Positions 13,230 through 25,128 of a stretch of 64,000 nt of DNA are shown in pieces. Each line of letters begins with the position of its first letter. Within the stretch, counting starts at the first letter, position 1. The notes beneath the pieces are model-generated. The model was not told the DNA's origin, made no database searches, and saw only the letters and a program-made list of their open reading frames with translations. A program made the translations under genes and the position numbers. The stretch lies in the NCBI GenBank assembly GCA_038503065.1, contig JBCAMK010000011.1, forward strand, positions 1,364,001-1,428,000. Reading direction: 5' to 3'. The DNA is from Paragyromitra xinjiangensis. Its lineage: Eukaryota; Ascomycota; Pezizomycetes; Pezizales; Discinaceae.

Positions 13230-13937
13230 AGCTCTAGCCGCTTTCTATCACACGGGTAAGATGCACCCTCAATGGAAGATAGGATTTTGTAACTGTAGGT
13301 AGTGGACTTGCTTGACGATGGATGAACTGCGTCGAGCTTTCGGCACTTTCCTGTGCGATCTATCAAGCTTCCTATGACCTACGCGCTTAGTGCGTAGCAA
13401 CTAATCATGAATCGGGGGCTTGGCAATCAACCTGGAGACAAGGGAATGTTACCCCAACCATATTTGAAATTTAGCCCCAGGAAATATCTATATGCTGCAA
13501 ACGCTCATGCAAGTGGAAAAAAACTAAAAAATTCTAAAGGGCAAAAGTTGACCAAAGTACCTTATCGTCTCGGGAATAGGAAATTAGCCTAGGCTAGACC
13601 GAAATACTTTAGTTAAAGTTATTCTCAAGAAAGTAAATTGTCGACTGGGCAGCGATCTCTGATGCTTAGCCGCCACTTTTGGTACTTTCCCGAGCCTTCT
13701 GGAGGGTCTATTAAGAAGTGCCTAGTCCAGGCCAGTTTCCTATTTCCGAGATAATACGGTACACCAAGGTTTGCCCAACTTCGAACACTATAACAAATTG
13801 TTAGCTTTAAGCTCTAGCCATGTGTTTTTCTGTATTCCTCATCTCTCTAACACTAAAATGGGGGCCTTTTATCCGTTGAAACGTTCTAGGAGCCATACAT
13901 ATAATTCAAACCTTAGGGTATCAAACCGTTCGCTGCA
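13230..13937. other. Upstream region of the dipeptidyl aminopeptidase gene
   Basis: No second gene is seen. It holds the promoter and 5' UTR of the minus-strand peptidase gene. A CT/GA-skewed stretch and several AT-rich patches are present, but I can identify no specific regulatory site. Confidence 0.35.
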
Positions 13938-14356
13938 CAGTTCAATCGCCCTATAAGGGTATACCCAGCAGTCACAACTTTTTTGTATGGTAAAATAAGG
14001 GTATCGCTTTATAAGAATATCCTTACGGTTTTGAAATTTCCTTGGTGGTATAGCCTTATAGCTAGTGTATGGCTAGGATTATCCAAGGAATAGATCTTCA
14101 TCACCCTCAACACATTTACCAGTATTTGAAATATATTATTATTATGGCATCCATCTCACAAGTCCTAGTTTTAAAAAAATGGCAGGCTTTCCCGACATCG
14201 GGCGGAAAAATGGGCCTAGAAGGCTCCAGATATTTTGGGGCTTGGTACAAAATCTAAAATAAGAAGTATCACTCGGTGGTACTATATATAATGGTAACTG
14301 CTCTATAAGGGTGTGGGCTCTGGCCCGGAGTGAACCCTTATAGAGAGGTTGAACTG
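13938..14356. mobile_element. MITE-like element with Tc1/mariner-pogo type terminal inverted repeats
   Basis: The left end reads CAGTTCAATCGCCCTATAAG and the reverse complement of the right end reads CAGTTCAACCTCTCTATAAG. The match continues as GGT and totals about 27 bp with roughly five mismatches. The right flank is TA and the left flank is CA, consistent with a TA target duplication with one decayed base. The CAGT...ACCTC...TATAA arrangement resembles pogo/Fot1-type ends. There is no coding capacity, and the interior repeats CTATAAGGGT-like blocks. Size about 419 bp. Confidence 0.6.
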
Positions 14357-15478
14357 TAGTGTTAATACATATTAAGCACCCTCTAACGACCTCCTTCGAT
14401 ACTTTGTATTTCTATGGGTGATATATAATAAACTGCCCTTTAGTGGTAACAGACTACTAAGTGACCATACATGTATAAGTGACCAACAAACCGGGCATCT
14501 GAAAGACCATATTCACTCAAAATCCATTAATTTTGTCCAAAGCATGGTGACTTCTGATGGTTAGTTTCTGAAACAACTCTGGTAGATTGGTCGTAAAAGA
14601 CAGCAGCAGTTCAGTTGCGGATGAACTTAGCAATAGATTCGGCCATGTATAGGTATTTTGACTATTTCTGTACGTATATTGAAATTAGACCAATGAAACT
14701 TAAGAGAAACTACTATTCGAACATGCTATAAAGGTTTGCATCTAAATAATTAGAGGACGAGAATCTGTTAATCGATGAGAGGTAGTTTGTCGTTCATGGC
14801 GCTGATTGTAGAGAGATAATAGAAGGGGAAAGAACAATGGGAGGTCCAAGAGATCTAGATGAAAGAGGTGTTTAGAGATTAAGATAGGTAGAGGGAACCG
14901 GAGGTGATGTAGATAGAGATCGGAATGATGATGGTAGAGGTGGTGATGGGAGGGATTGAAATAAAGACAGAGAGATGAAGGGAAGGGAAGAGATCTGGTA
15001 TGTGGCTCTACCTAAGAGCTTACCGTAATTCAGCATGAAAAGTGCGAAGCCATTTAGCAGGTCTTTTGTTGGGGAAATGCCCGTGGGCCATCTCCCAGAT
15101 ATTCATTTCAGGGCGGTATTTCTAAAGCCATTTAAAGGAACTATAAACGACTTCGTCACATTTCTATTGATCATAGAGTATGTAGTATCAAATCGTTGTA
15201 GCCAGCTGCACGTTAAAAGAGAAAAAAAAAGACCTATTGCAATGTCACACTACATACAGCCCATCCTCTGCCTCCATCTTTTCTAGCATTTTGAAGAACT
15301 AAAGAGACACACCGTCACGAATTTTACTTCATTCGTGAAACACATTTTCTTAAAATGGGAATACAGTTTATACGAATATGGGGTGGGCGAGTAACATAGA
15401 GAAAGGGGGAGAGGAGGTAGTACAAAGACGGCAAAATGCAAGTTCGCCAAGTTCATGATAAAACTCGAGTCTTGGTGT
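14357..15478. other. Intergenic stretch and probable 3' UTR of the ATP synthase alpha gene
   Basis: No coding segment recognised. It includes one TACATGTA (14468-14475) and a purine-rich AGAGATGAAGGG-type stretch at about 14810-14995. Confidence 0.35.
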
Positions 15479-17744
15479 TTACAAGAAAGATTTTACGAAG
15501 TTGACAATGACGTCTTTCAGCTTGGCCTCAGTCTCCTTGGTGAGAGCACCCTCCTTGTTAATGGTTTCAAGCAATCCCGGTTCGTTACTCTTGAGGTGGG
15601 CAAGGAAGTCTGTTCGGTTTGATGAGAAAGCTATCTCCTGATTCGAGCTGTGCTAAGAGGTACATACCTTGTTCAAATTGGCCAATCCTATTGACAGGAA
15701 CACTATCGAGGTGACCATTGACACCCGCATAGATCAAAGGAACTTGCTCCTCTACGGCCATAGGGGAGTACTGCTTTTGTCTATTATGATATTAGATGTA
15801 AGGAAACAAAACTGGGAGACTCCACATACTTTAAAAGTTCAGTAAGCCGCTCGCCACGGTTGAGAGTGGACTTGGTTGATGCATCCAAATCAGAGCCGAA
15901 TTGGGCGAAAGCAGCCACTTCACGGTACTGGGCTAAGAATAACTTCAAGGAGCTATGCCAAAACCACCATTAGTACTAGTACTAAGCTATTCAAAAAGTG
16001 CGGATGAGAACCTACCCAGCAACCTGCTTCATCGCTTTGACTTGCGCGGCAGAACCCACACGAGAGACAGAAAGACCGACGTTGATGGCGGGGCGGATAC
16101 CCTTGTAGAACAATTCGGACTCTAAGAAAATCTGACCGTCGGTGATAGAAATGACATTCGTGGGAATGTATGCAGACACGTCACCACCCTGGGTCTCAAT
16201 GATCGGGAGAGCAGTGAGGGACCCAGCGCCGTGGGTCTTGTTCATCTTAGCTGCACGTTCAAGGAGACGAGAGTGCAAGTAGAAGACACTACCATGGTTA
16301 GTATACATGTATCTGCTTTGAAAGGAATTTAATTCTTACTCCCCAGGATATGCCTCGCGTCCAGGAGGGCGACGGAGCAAAAGAGACATCTGACGGTAGG
16401 CAACAGCCTGCTTAGACAAATCATCGTAGATGATGACAGCATGCTTTCCGTTGTCACGGAACCATTCACCAATAGCACATCCTGTAAAGGGAGCAAGGAA
16501 CTGAAGAGGAGCAGCCTCGGAAGCGGTGGCAGCAACAACGACAGTGTACTTCATAGCGTCGTTTTCCTCCAAAGTTTTAACGAGTTGAGCAACAGTGGAA
16601 CGCTTTTGGCCAACGGCAACGTACACACAATAGAGCTTCTTGGATTCATCGGACCCATTATTCCAGCGCTTCTGGTTCAGAATGGTGTCGAGGGCGACGG
16701 CGGTTTTCCCGGTTTGACGATCACCAATGATAAGCTCACGCTGCCCACGTCCAATAGGAACCATGGCATCGACTGATTTTAACCCAGTCTGGACGGGTTC
16801 TCTGACAGATTGACGAGGAAGGATACCAGGGGCCTTGACCTCAGTACGTCTCCTCTCCTTGGCATTAAGAGGTCCCTTTCCGTCAATGGGGTTGCCGAGG
16901 GCATCGACGACACGCCCAAGAAGCGATTCTCCAACAGGGACGTCAACCTATCCAAAGTATTAGTATATGTCAAGCTTAACGAGTCGAGATTTCTGATGGT
17001 GACAATGATGGAATAATAAAGATATGACGCACAATCTCACCAGTACGCTTAACGGTCTCTCCTTCCTTGACAAGACGATCGGAACCGAACAACACAACAC
17101 CAACTTGGCCGGCTTCCAAGTTCAAGCACATACCCTTAACACCGGATGCGAACCTGGGGGAACATGAGTAATGTGTCTTGTCGATATTTTCATAATTACG
17201 GTTGAAACATTGATACTCACTCGACCAATTCCTCGGCCTGAACATTGGCCAAACCGTGGACTCTGGCAATACCATCTCTATAATAGCGAATAACCGATTT
17301 AGCGCTCATGCGGGACACAAAACCCCTTGAAATCATTATCCTACCCGATAGACAGAACTCTTCCAGTCTCGGCCAACCCAGCTTCCTCAGCAACACCTCT
17401 AATCCTCTGCTCAAGGATAGACGAAACTTCTGTTGGGGATGCCTTGGCCTCTCCAGCATATGAACGAACCTGGTTGGCGAATAAGGCAGGCGTGACATGT
17501 CGTGCCTAACGTAAAGAAATCAAAAATTAACATGTTTCTCAACAAATGAAACAATGTAAAAACATCTTGAAACACATCGGGCCTCAATTGAGCCATAATC
17601 ATATGACTTTCTCGGATGAAAGAGAAAAACTGAAGACAGGCCTGGATTGTGGCGATTTGGCTAAGAGAAACCTACCGCGACGATTCTGCCAGCAGAGAAA
17701 CCCCCGATAGAACGGGTAGACTGACGCAGGGCCGATCTAAACAT
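15479..17744 (-). CDS. atp1: ATP synthase subunit alpha, mitochondrial (F1 sector)
   Basis: Nuclear multi-exon gene. The ATG at 17742-17744 opens [20 protein letters not shown], a Ser/Arg-rich, acid-free presequence typical of mitochondrial import. Downstream exons encode the conserved alpha subunit: [35 protein letters not shown], the P-loop [32 protein letters not shown] with [13 protein letters not shown], and the signature region [16 protein letters not shown]. It ends FVKSFL with TAA at 15479-15481. The predicted protein is about 550 residues, the family norm. At least six introns interrupt it, one containing TACATGTA at 16304-16311. It forms the non-catalytic alpha/beta interface sites of the F1 hexamer in the matrix. 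No break was seen. It is divergent from rpb7 across a 482-bp spacer. Confidence 0.97.
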
Positions 17745-18226
17745 TGTGTATGATGATAGCGATGATAATGTGAGGTGGGGTGGGGGTATTGAGGGGAGAG
17801 GAGTCTGAGACCACAGAGAGCAGACGGCGGGGAAAGAATGATGAATTTTGCAGACAAGACAAGCGGGATGGCAGACAAGTGGGCAGCGGCGGAAGTCGGA
17901 GCGAATTTTGATTGGCTATGGGCCGTGGCGCAATATGACCTGCAGACAATACCCTTTGTCCGCTTTACTCGGCGAAAATTCAATCACCAGACGTTGCTTA
18001 CCGCCTGCCAAGAACAAAGGATAATGGTCTTGTGTGGCTGGGCTGCGTTATGATATACCATCTCGATAATTGATGTAAACGCGTTACCCCCGTATCACAT
18101 CACTCTCCTTCAGCAAACCCTTCTCCCCTTTCCTCCCTCTCCCGTCGGCAGGAGAACCTTTTTTGGAAATTTTCAAAGGAGATATCATCCAAGTAACGAT
18201 CAGGTCTCGAATTAGTCCTAGCGAGA
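17745..18226. promoter_or_regulatory. Shared divergent promoter region of atp1 (-) and rpb7 (+)
   Basis: This 482-bp spacer separates two divergently transcribed housekeeping start codons, so it must hold both promoters. It contains a G-rich/CT-rich tract near 17771-17830 on the atp1 side and a pyrimidine-rich tract (CCCTTTCCTCCCTCTCCCG) near 18125-18148 on the rpb7 side, both typical of fungal housekeeping promoters. No TATA box or specific factor site can be assigned with confidence. Confidence 0.5.
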
Positions 18227-18978
18227 ATGTTTTTTATTCACGAACTTCAACGTACTATCACGCTCCACCCATCCTATTTTGGCCCTCACATGCGGGAGTA
18301 CCTCATTCACAAGCTCCATGCTGATGTTGAGGGCTCTTGCACTGGGCGGTACTTTATCATCTGTGTCATTGAGCACGATAATATCACCTTAGGAAGAATT
18401 ATCCCAGGTAAAGGAGATGCAGAGTTCACGATAACATACAAGGCTGTTGTATGGCGGCCTTTCAAGGGGGAGACGGTAAGCTCAAGGTTTCTCGCGATCC
18501 ATCATTGCAGAAATCATCTTCGGCAGCTCACTGCAACATCCTATCACGCTAGGTCGACGGAATCGTAAGCTCTGTTAATAAGATGGGCTTCTTCGCGGAA
18601 GTTGGTCCTCTTACCGTCTTCGTCTCCAGCCATGTAAGTGCCATTGCTCCATTTCGACGTGTTCATTCTCACTAGTCAGCTTATCCCCCGGGATATCAAA
18701 TTCGACCCCACCTCCAACCCCCCACAGTTTTCGGACAACGGCGATCAGATTATCAACAAAGGATCCCACATCCGAATCAAGCTTATGGGTACTAGAAGTG
18801 ATGTCGGAAAAATGCATGCTATTGGTAGCATTAAAGAGGCACGTTCTCGCTGAATAGCTGTTTGTCAAATCTTGATGTTCTTATGGCTGACCAAATTTCT
18901 AGGATTACCTCGGGTATGGGCACTCAAAACTCGAGAATTCATATGTTAATAGACTGACTTTTCTTCAGCGTATTGTGA
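18227..18978 (+). CDS. rpb7: DNA-directed RNA polymerase II subunit Rpb7
   Basis: The start MFFIHELQRTITLHPSYFGP is the canonical Rpb7 N-terminus. It is followed by GSCTGRYFIICVI, the tip-domain segment GRIIPGKGDAEFTITYKAVV, then after an intron VDGIVSSVNKMGFFAEVGPL and SSHLIPRDIKFDP (S1/OB fold), and IRIKLMGTRSDVGKMHAIGS. The predicted length of about 171 residues matches the family. Four introns are inferred. The third starts at 18839 with GC rather than GT (GAG|GCACGT...TTTCTAG), and the fourth (18914-18968) gives a final exon ending DYLGVL with TGA at 18976-18978, very close to the usual KEDYLG terminus. Rpb7 pairs with Rpb4 to form the polymerase II stalk and binds nascent RNA. Confidence 0.96.
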
Positions 18979-20543
18979 TAATTTACAATCCATTCAAGCT
19001 ACTTCTGACGAGAGATAGCGTTACAGCACTGAAGTCTTCGATTTAGAGGCGTTTTTTCTTTTGCTTATCATTAACAACAACCCAGACTTTTAATCTCACG
19101 CACTCCCTAGTCTATAAGGGTAAATTCCAGGTACACAACAAAAAGGTCTTACCCCTTCACCTTTTTGTTCACCGATAGTTTTATCGGTGCAAGACTTCTA
19201 AAACTTTATTCCCTTCAAGTGCATCATGCGGCGTTGATGCCTTTACCTTTCTCTAACGGTGTTTACTATTCTTTTTTTATCCTACGTTATAACGATGTCC
19301 TTTACCTTTCCTTCAATGTTTAACATGTTAGCTAGCTTTTGCCTTGCCTTACGAGGGCTGCGGGAATCGCGGCGGGACTAGTACTGCTGTCTAGTATCGT
19401 GACATCGCAATGTAGCTCCCATTAGGCATTTTTAGGTCTTGTAACTGGTTGAAAATTGTGTATTGCATAGATATTCTTGACTTTTTTTGTATGTTTGGAG
19501 TTTGGATAAGCACGAGGTGGTGTTTCAGTCTTTGCCAGCGTTGATAAGCATTGATTGAAAAATTTAAGAGTCCATGTTTTTGAAATACAAAGGTACTAAG
19601 GAATAGCGACTACATGTAGTGAAATATACTCTACTTAAAAGGAACAATACACTAGTATAGCTATGGTGGGCTAAGTCTATAACTTACATGTATGTTGCGA
19701 TATTACTGGTTGCGAAGCCCGGACAATGAAAACCAGCAAACGTCGATAGACCCAAAAGTATCCGTCTTAACTACATGTAGCCTGGCCCGTGGGGCTGTCT
19801 TGAGTAAAACCCTCCATTACTATTTTCGGAACATTGATTAGATAAAAACGATTAAGTTTGCCCAGGCCCCTCTTTATTTTTTGTGCTATCATTTAAATAA
19901 CTTCGCGACCATTGATTTGGAACCAAGCCACCGGCCATACCCATTATCCACAAAGTGCTTTCGAATATAGTATTCTAGAAGGTCGATGATATGAGGGGAG
20001 CTTAGTTTCTGTGGCAAAAGGGTAAAAAAATTGACGATTTTTGTCGGGAAGGTTTGTGAGAGATTATTCATGATGATTGAATGTTCCCAACTTTATTTTC
20101 GCTCTATAGCTAACATATGCGTAGCAACGGTGCATTATTCAGGACTTAGATACAGATGAGTTGGGCCCAGGTCCTGAGTAGAGGCAGGGCTCAGCTTGAG
20201 AATCGTACCTCTCTATAGTCGTCGAGTAAGCTAGAGATGAGAAATTTAGGGAAAACATAGAAATTTAATTTGTAGTGGCTTCTTGGGATGCATGCGAGGC
20301 CAAAGTCCAAATTTGCTCTTCTCATCCTCCATCAGTGAGAGGAGGAAGCAAAAAGAGGAGAAAAAAAAAAGTTATCTGCTACTAATCGAAGTAAACGAAT
20401 GGGATGAAATATTAAAGAGCAATTAAGATCGGCTTTGGCAACTGTGCTGTCGCGCATGAATATTTCCTTATAGTTGCTTAGTTGCCTTTCCCATTGCTCC
20501 CCCCACCCTACCATACAGTTTTCGTGGACTCCCGTCTAAATCC
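18979..20543. other. Convergent intergenic region, no gene seen
   Basis: Lies between the 3' ends of rpb7 (+) and the F-box gene (-). It contains three TACATGTA octamers (19611-19618, 19685-19692, 19772-19779). Short open frames here look non-coding. Confidence 0.4.
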
Positions 20544-23500
20544 CTACCGTTGACTATCCCGTAGTTCATAATACCCTCTATCATCATTTCCATCTCCCAA
20601 TCTACGCCTATCCTCCACGGTACCATAGTTCTGAGGGGGCGGAGCCGAAATCGATATACGAGACATTACATTGTCCTTTGGAGAGCGCCTGACTACAGGG
20701 GCTGGGCTCTTCGATCTGTGCCTAGAATCTGTCCCTGTGGCTGGTAAGCGGGGTGACAGGTAATGAGGGCTTCGGGTCGGCGGGAACAGGGGTGGAGGCA
20801 GCAGGTCTCTCAAGATTACCGGCTTTCTATAATCAATCTTGTAGCAAGTGTTACAGTAACCAGTAACCAAGAACACCAGCGGTATTGGTAAAATGGGATA
20901 AACTACTGGAGGCTTACGGAATAAATGGATGCCTTGATATTCACTTCCACCATCTCTTGAGCCCCAGCAACGTTCATCAGGGCGTAGCGGATGATACTCT
21001 TCGTGGCGGCGCGTGTTGTTTTGCCTTGCATGAGGGTAGGCATTGCACTGCTCTTCGAAGTATATAGGCGATGGTGCTGAAGGTCGATTATTGGGTAAGT
21101 CGTGACTCGGAAAATGGGACATTCCGTCAGCTTCCTGCAAATCTAGTGGTGAAGTTGTTAACTGAGACCCACTGTTGTGAGTCGTTTTGCGAGGTCCAAA
21201 TTCATTGAGGTTGTACTTGTCCTTAGATCTCTGGGGCAACGGTATCCCATGTCTGTCATGTTGATCTGTGAGAAGTGGAACTGGTGCCATTCTGCAACTG
21301 CGCTCACATAACTTGCTAAGATTTGCTCTATTTTCAGGAGTGTAGCCACTCTTTGGCCCGGATTCTGAAGAATATTCTATCGCACGATCTTGGTACTTCG
21401 CACAGACCGAAGGAAACGAAGGTTCATCTTTTTCTCCTAGGGTTCGTAGTGGGGATTGTAATAGCTCTTTGATTTCACTTTCTTTAGGTCCTTTTTCTAG
21501 CCCAGCGTTCGCATTACCAAGGAAATTTTCCAGAAACCGTTCTGCAGCGTTCATGGTATACCTATCCTTATCTACCCATGATTGAGTGGGACCTTCCCGC
21601 AAAGTCGACCCAGGCATTCTTGGAAGAGGTCTGGTGAGATAGCCACATCCTTCAGATCTAACTATTGTTGAGCTAATAGATTGATTGAAACTATCACGGG
21701 GGTCTTGAGACTTAGATTCAGTAAGTGGGTCGATGAAACGGCAAGCTGAATGTCGAACATTTGAGCTTCGTGGATTTTGGCAATCAGGCCTCTCTACTAT
21801 TGTAGCTAGAGGGGAGGCTATTTGTAGGTGGTCCTTAATTTCGTACCGCTTGTCTATAAGTGAAAATTCTCAAATAATTAGTAAATTGGTGAATACGGAC
21901 TAAATTTAGTATCTGCCCCTAAGGGGTTTTAAGGAGAACTACCCTCACCTTTTTCATCTGATATAGTTGGATAGTGTAGCGAAGTGGCTCGATGAGTGCA
22001 ACCTTTTGAGGTCGACACGTGTGCTGCATGGTTGAATCCCTCGCTGGGCCCCATTTCAGGAAGAGGCAAAGAGAAAGCTTGCGTAAATACATCCTTGAGT
22101 AGTTCATATTTCTTCTCATCCATTCCCTGTGCTTGTTTAAGCATTCCAATTAACCTCGTTTCAGGCAATTTCACCATCTCGGTCTTCCAATCCGGCTTGA
22201 TTGTGGCTCTGTTTCGCGTGACATGCATGGTCTGGAAATGTTGAGCTAAGGCAGAGAAAGCAAACAGTCTAGCAATTCCATTGATTCGGGTTGAAGAAGC
22301 TGGCGGGGGGTTCTTGTGGCATTCAAAGCAATAAAGCCCGTTCGCATTTTTTAACGGTTTTAAAGACGCATATTCTTTAAGCGCCTCGATGCAGAGCGGT
22401 AATGGAGGCTCATAAGAAAATCTAGCCTGAAAATTGGCAACGGTTCTTGAAATAACATAATGAACCCGAACAGATGAAGGAAGATCCTTGATGCCCGAAA
22501 GTTGAAACCATGCTTCTCGGGCACTCTTTGCAATTTGTTCCAGATAAACAAGATGAGTTTGGTAAATAACTTTAGGTTTTTCAACTTTATGCTGTACTTG
22601 TTGCTGGCCCCATGAAGGATAATCACAGTATGCATACATCGTCGGACCGTAAGCAACTGTTGCAGTATAAAGGTCAGTCGGAGTGGGGACAGGGCGATTC
22701 GGAAATTGATGCGATGAAGCCTCGTGAAAAGGTGGATAAAAGGGTCTTTGGTCGCCTATCACCGCTTGCGATGGATCAAACGTAGTGGAACCCTGAAAAG
22801 AGACCGTATTGATTTCCAAAGGACCCGAATTAAATGGTAGTTTAACCGGCCAATCAGTTTTCCAGTGGACCACTGTCGATCCAACACTTAATTGTGAAGT
22901 ATGTTTGGCGGCGTAATGCTGGATGACACCTTCGAATGCATAAAATCTCGCGTTATACTCGCATCCATTACAGAGAAATAAATCTCTTTTAAATTGATCG
23001 GTTGAAGGTCTGATCTTGCTATCAAACACAAACTTCATGTTTTCTAACGTCAGTCTCCGTGTAGTGGGCACCTCCAAAGTTGCTTGACCAGTTCGGGTTG
23101 TGGTGTTAACAGGATTAACATGATGGGCGTCGTCCGCAGAGTATGGGTTCTCTTCATAAAATCGACGTCTACAATAGCTCAAAACATCAACCGCAAATCG
23201 AGGTGCAGTTTGTTCAGTGATACTTCCAACCCAGTGACTGATAATTTCATCAGCATAAACTCCCAGCTTTTCGCGCACTGGGATTTGGAAATCATCCCAT
23301 TCTTTCTCTTTTCTTCCTTTATATTCCTTTTGCTTCCGCTCCAGAGCCTTGCTCCCTTCTTGCAACTGTAATCCTTGCCATTCTTCTTGGTTGAGGCACG
23401 TCTGTTCCTTCGTGTGAACAAATTGCTCCAATAGTTTGATCTCCAAGGCCTTCAATGCATGTTTTTCAAGAGGAGGCACAGCGTTCATGGCGGCTTGACG

Positions 23501-25128
23501 ATCAGGTATATGTAAACGCAGCTCGGATTTCAAAGAGGGAACCATCAGAAGACAACGGGTCTTGTTATCGTCACGACATCTGGCCTTCATTTTAATTGTG
23601 TCCTGCGGTGTATCTATGAGAAACATTAGCTTATCAACTGCTCGCATTCATCTGCTATACCCATAAAGTAATCATCAACCAGGCGAGGAGGGAAAAAACA
23701 CAACATAGAAACTGAGAGCGGGAGATGTAAGAATGGGGCATCATAAGATATAAATATAACAACATACTATTTTGAGGCGGGTGAGCTCCTTCGAACGAGT
23801 TTTGTTGTGCGAGGCATGACTGTGACTTTGTGGGCTGGAAATTGACTGGTGTACTGATATAATCTATATATGCACTTTCATGTTGACCAGTTTTATCCTG
23901 ATACTGATACGAGTGTGATACATAACCCTCCTCCTTGATATCCCTATGCATCTGATGCGCTACGCCATACAGCAATTTTCCTTGCTCCGATCTTATCATA
24001 CTGCCAGTTTCGGAAGTATTCCCCACCTCAGTTCCGGGAACAGTTCTCTCATCAGTCTCAAACTTTTCGATCTTTATAATATCGAGTTTATGAGCCGATC
24101 CTTCTGCTGCGAGACTTTTTAGCCATTCTTTCCGAATCCCTATCTCAGTTGCATTGTCATATCTTTTAACTATATCGGTGATATCGGCGTTCCAAAAAAC
24201 TTTGGTCAGGCCAATATTTGGCTGATAATGGGTCGGATTAGAGATCCAGTTGTTACGCAAATCAACGATACCGAATGGTAAAGCAGACAATAGCGCCGCA
24301 GGGAACGATGCAGATGATAGAAGCGTAAATTCCTGGCCGGAGGGAGTGGGGAAATTAGAAACCCAAGGTTAATAAATAGGTCGTCGAACCTGTGGTAGTC
24401 CTCTTCCTTACCTTAACACTATTTTTTTCCAAGCACTCCCTACAGCATCTCACTCGGAAGGGCCAGTAGGCCATAGTGGCTTTGGCGCCCGTATTCCTAA
24501 CACTGCCTAGCCTTTCGCCGGCATCGTTCTCGCAGAGCATACAGGTACTTCCCCACATGATACCTAACATCTCTCGTTCCGCCAAGCCGAAAATAGGCTT
24601 CGGATAATATGGTAAATATCGTTTTCTGCTTCTTCGCCATATACTCTCATCGTTAAGACATTTCTCGAATATCTTGCAAGTACGGCGCTGACGACCTAGG
24701 TCTGCGGGATGGAGAAAGGCAAAGATCTCTGTCCAGAGGGTAACCGGGAGTTTCAAACAAACAGAAAAGTTTATTGCCACGGTGGAGGGGTAAGAGAATT
24801 TTGCTCGCTTAACTCTAATGAAAGAACCACTCTCTTCGGAGGCCAAAGGGGAGCGTTTTCGATTTATATAGCCGGAGTTGGGCTCCCCTCGAAACACCAA
24901 TCTGTAGGATGGTGGGCTTGGTTGAGAGTTCAAGTCATTTATACCCTTATCTAAATCATGATTATCTCCCCCTTCGGCATTCTCGTAAAAATTACGGACT
25001 GGAGTAAGCTTATATTCCCCAAATGCGTCGTACGAGGTTGCTGCTTGTAGAGCCGTTTGAGGAGGGTAGCCCTGGGCTATAGCATACTGAACAGCTGGAG
25101 GGGAGATTTTTCGAGGAAACTGAGACAT
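20544..25128 (-). CDS. Large F-box protein of a conserved fungal family (F-box plus DUF7892-like region)
   Basis: I chose the ATG at 25126-25128 (MSQFPRKISPPAVQYAIAQG). An in-frame Met lies upstream at 25290, but that extension is a hydrophobic, UTR-like stretch. The F-box is at about residues 130-180 (LPVTLWTEIFAFLHPADLGR ... NDESIWRRSRKRYLP), followed by a Cys-rich module (CMLCEND, then FRVRCCRECLEKNSVK). Introns then join VK to EFTLLSSASFPAALLS, QN to NTPQDTIKMKARCRDDNKTR, and DEKG to DKRYEIKDHL; the phase fits at each. The central part has repeated C-x2-C ... H-x3/4-H patterns (FLCNGCEYNARF...HYAAKH; LYCFECHKNPPP...HFQTMH) as in the DUF7892 family. The C-terminal ~400 residues are Pro/Ser-rich and disordered; a possible intron near 20830-20925 leaves that tail uncertain. 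Probable role: substrate adaptor for an SCF ubiquitin ligase; substrate unknown. Confidence 0.82.

Noticed and set aside
18979..20543. tRNA or other small RNA genes in the longer spacers
   Set aside because: I looked for A/B-box and T-loop patterns by eye in the main spacers and found none convincing; a covariance-model search would be needed to exclude them.
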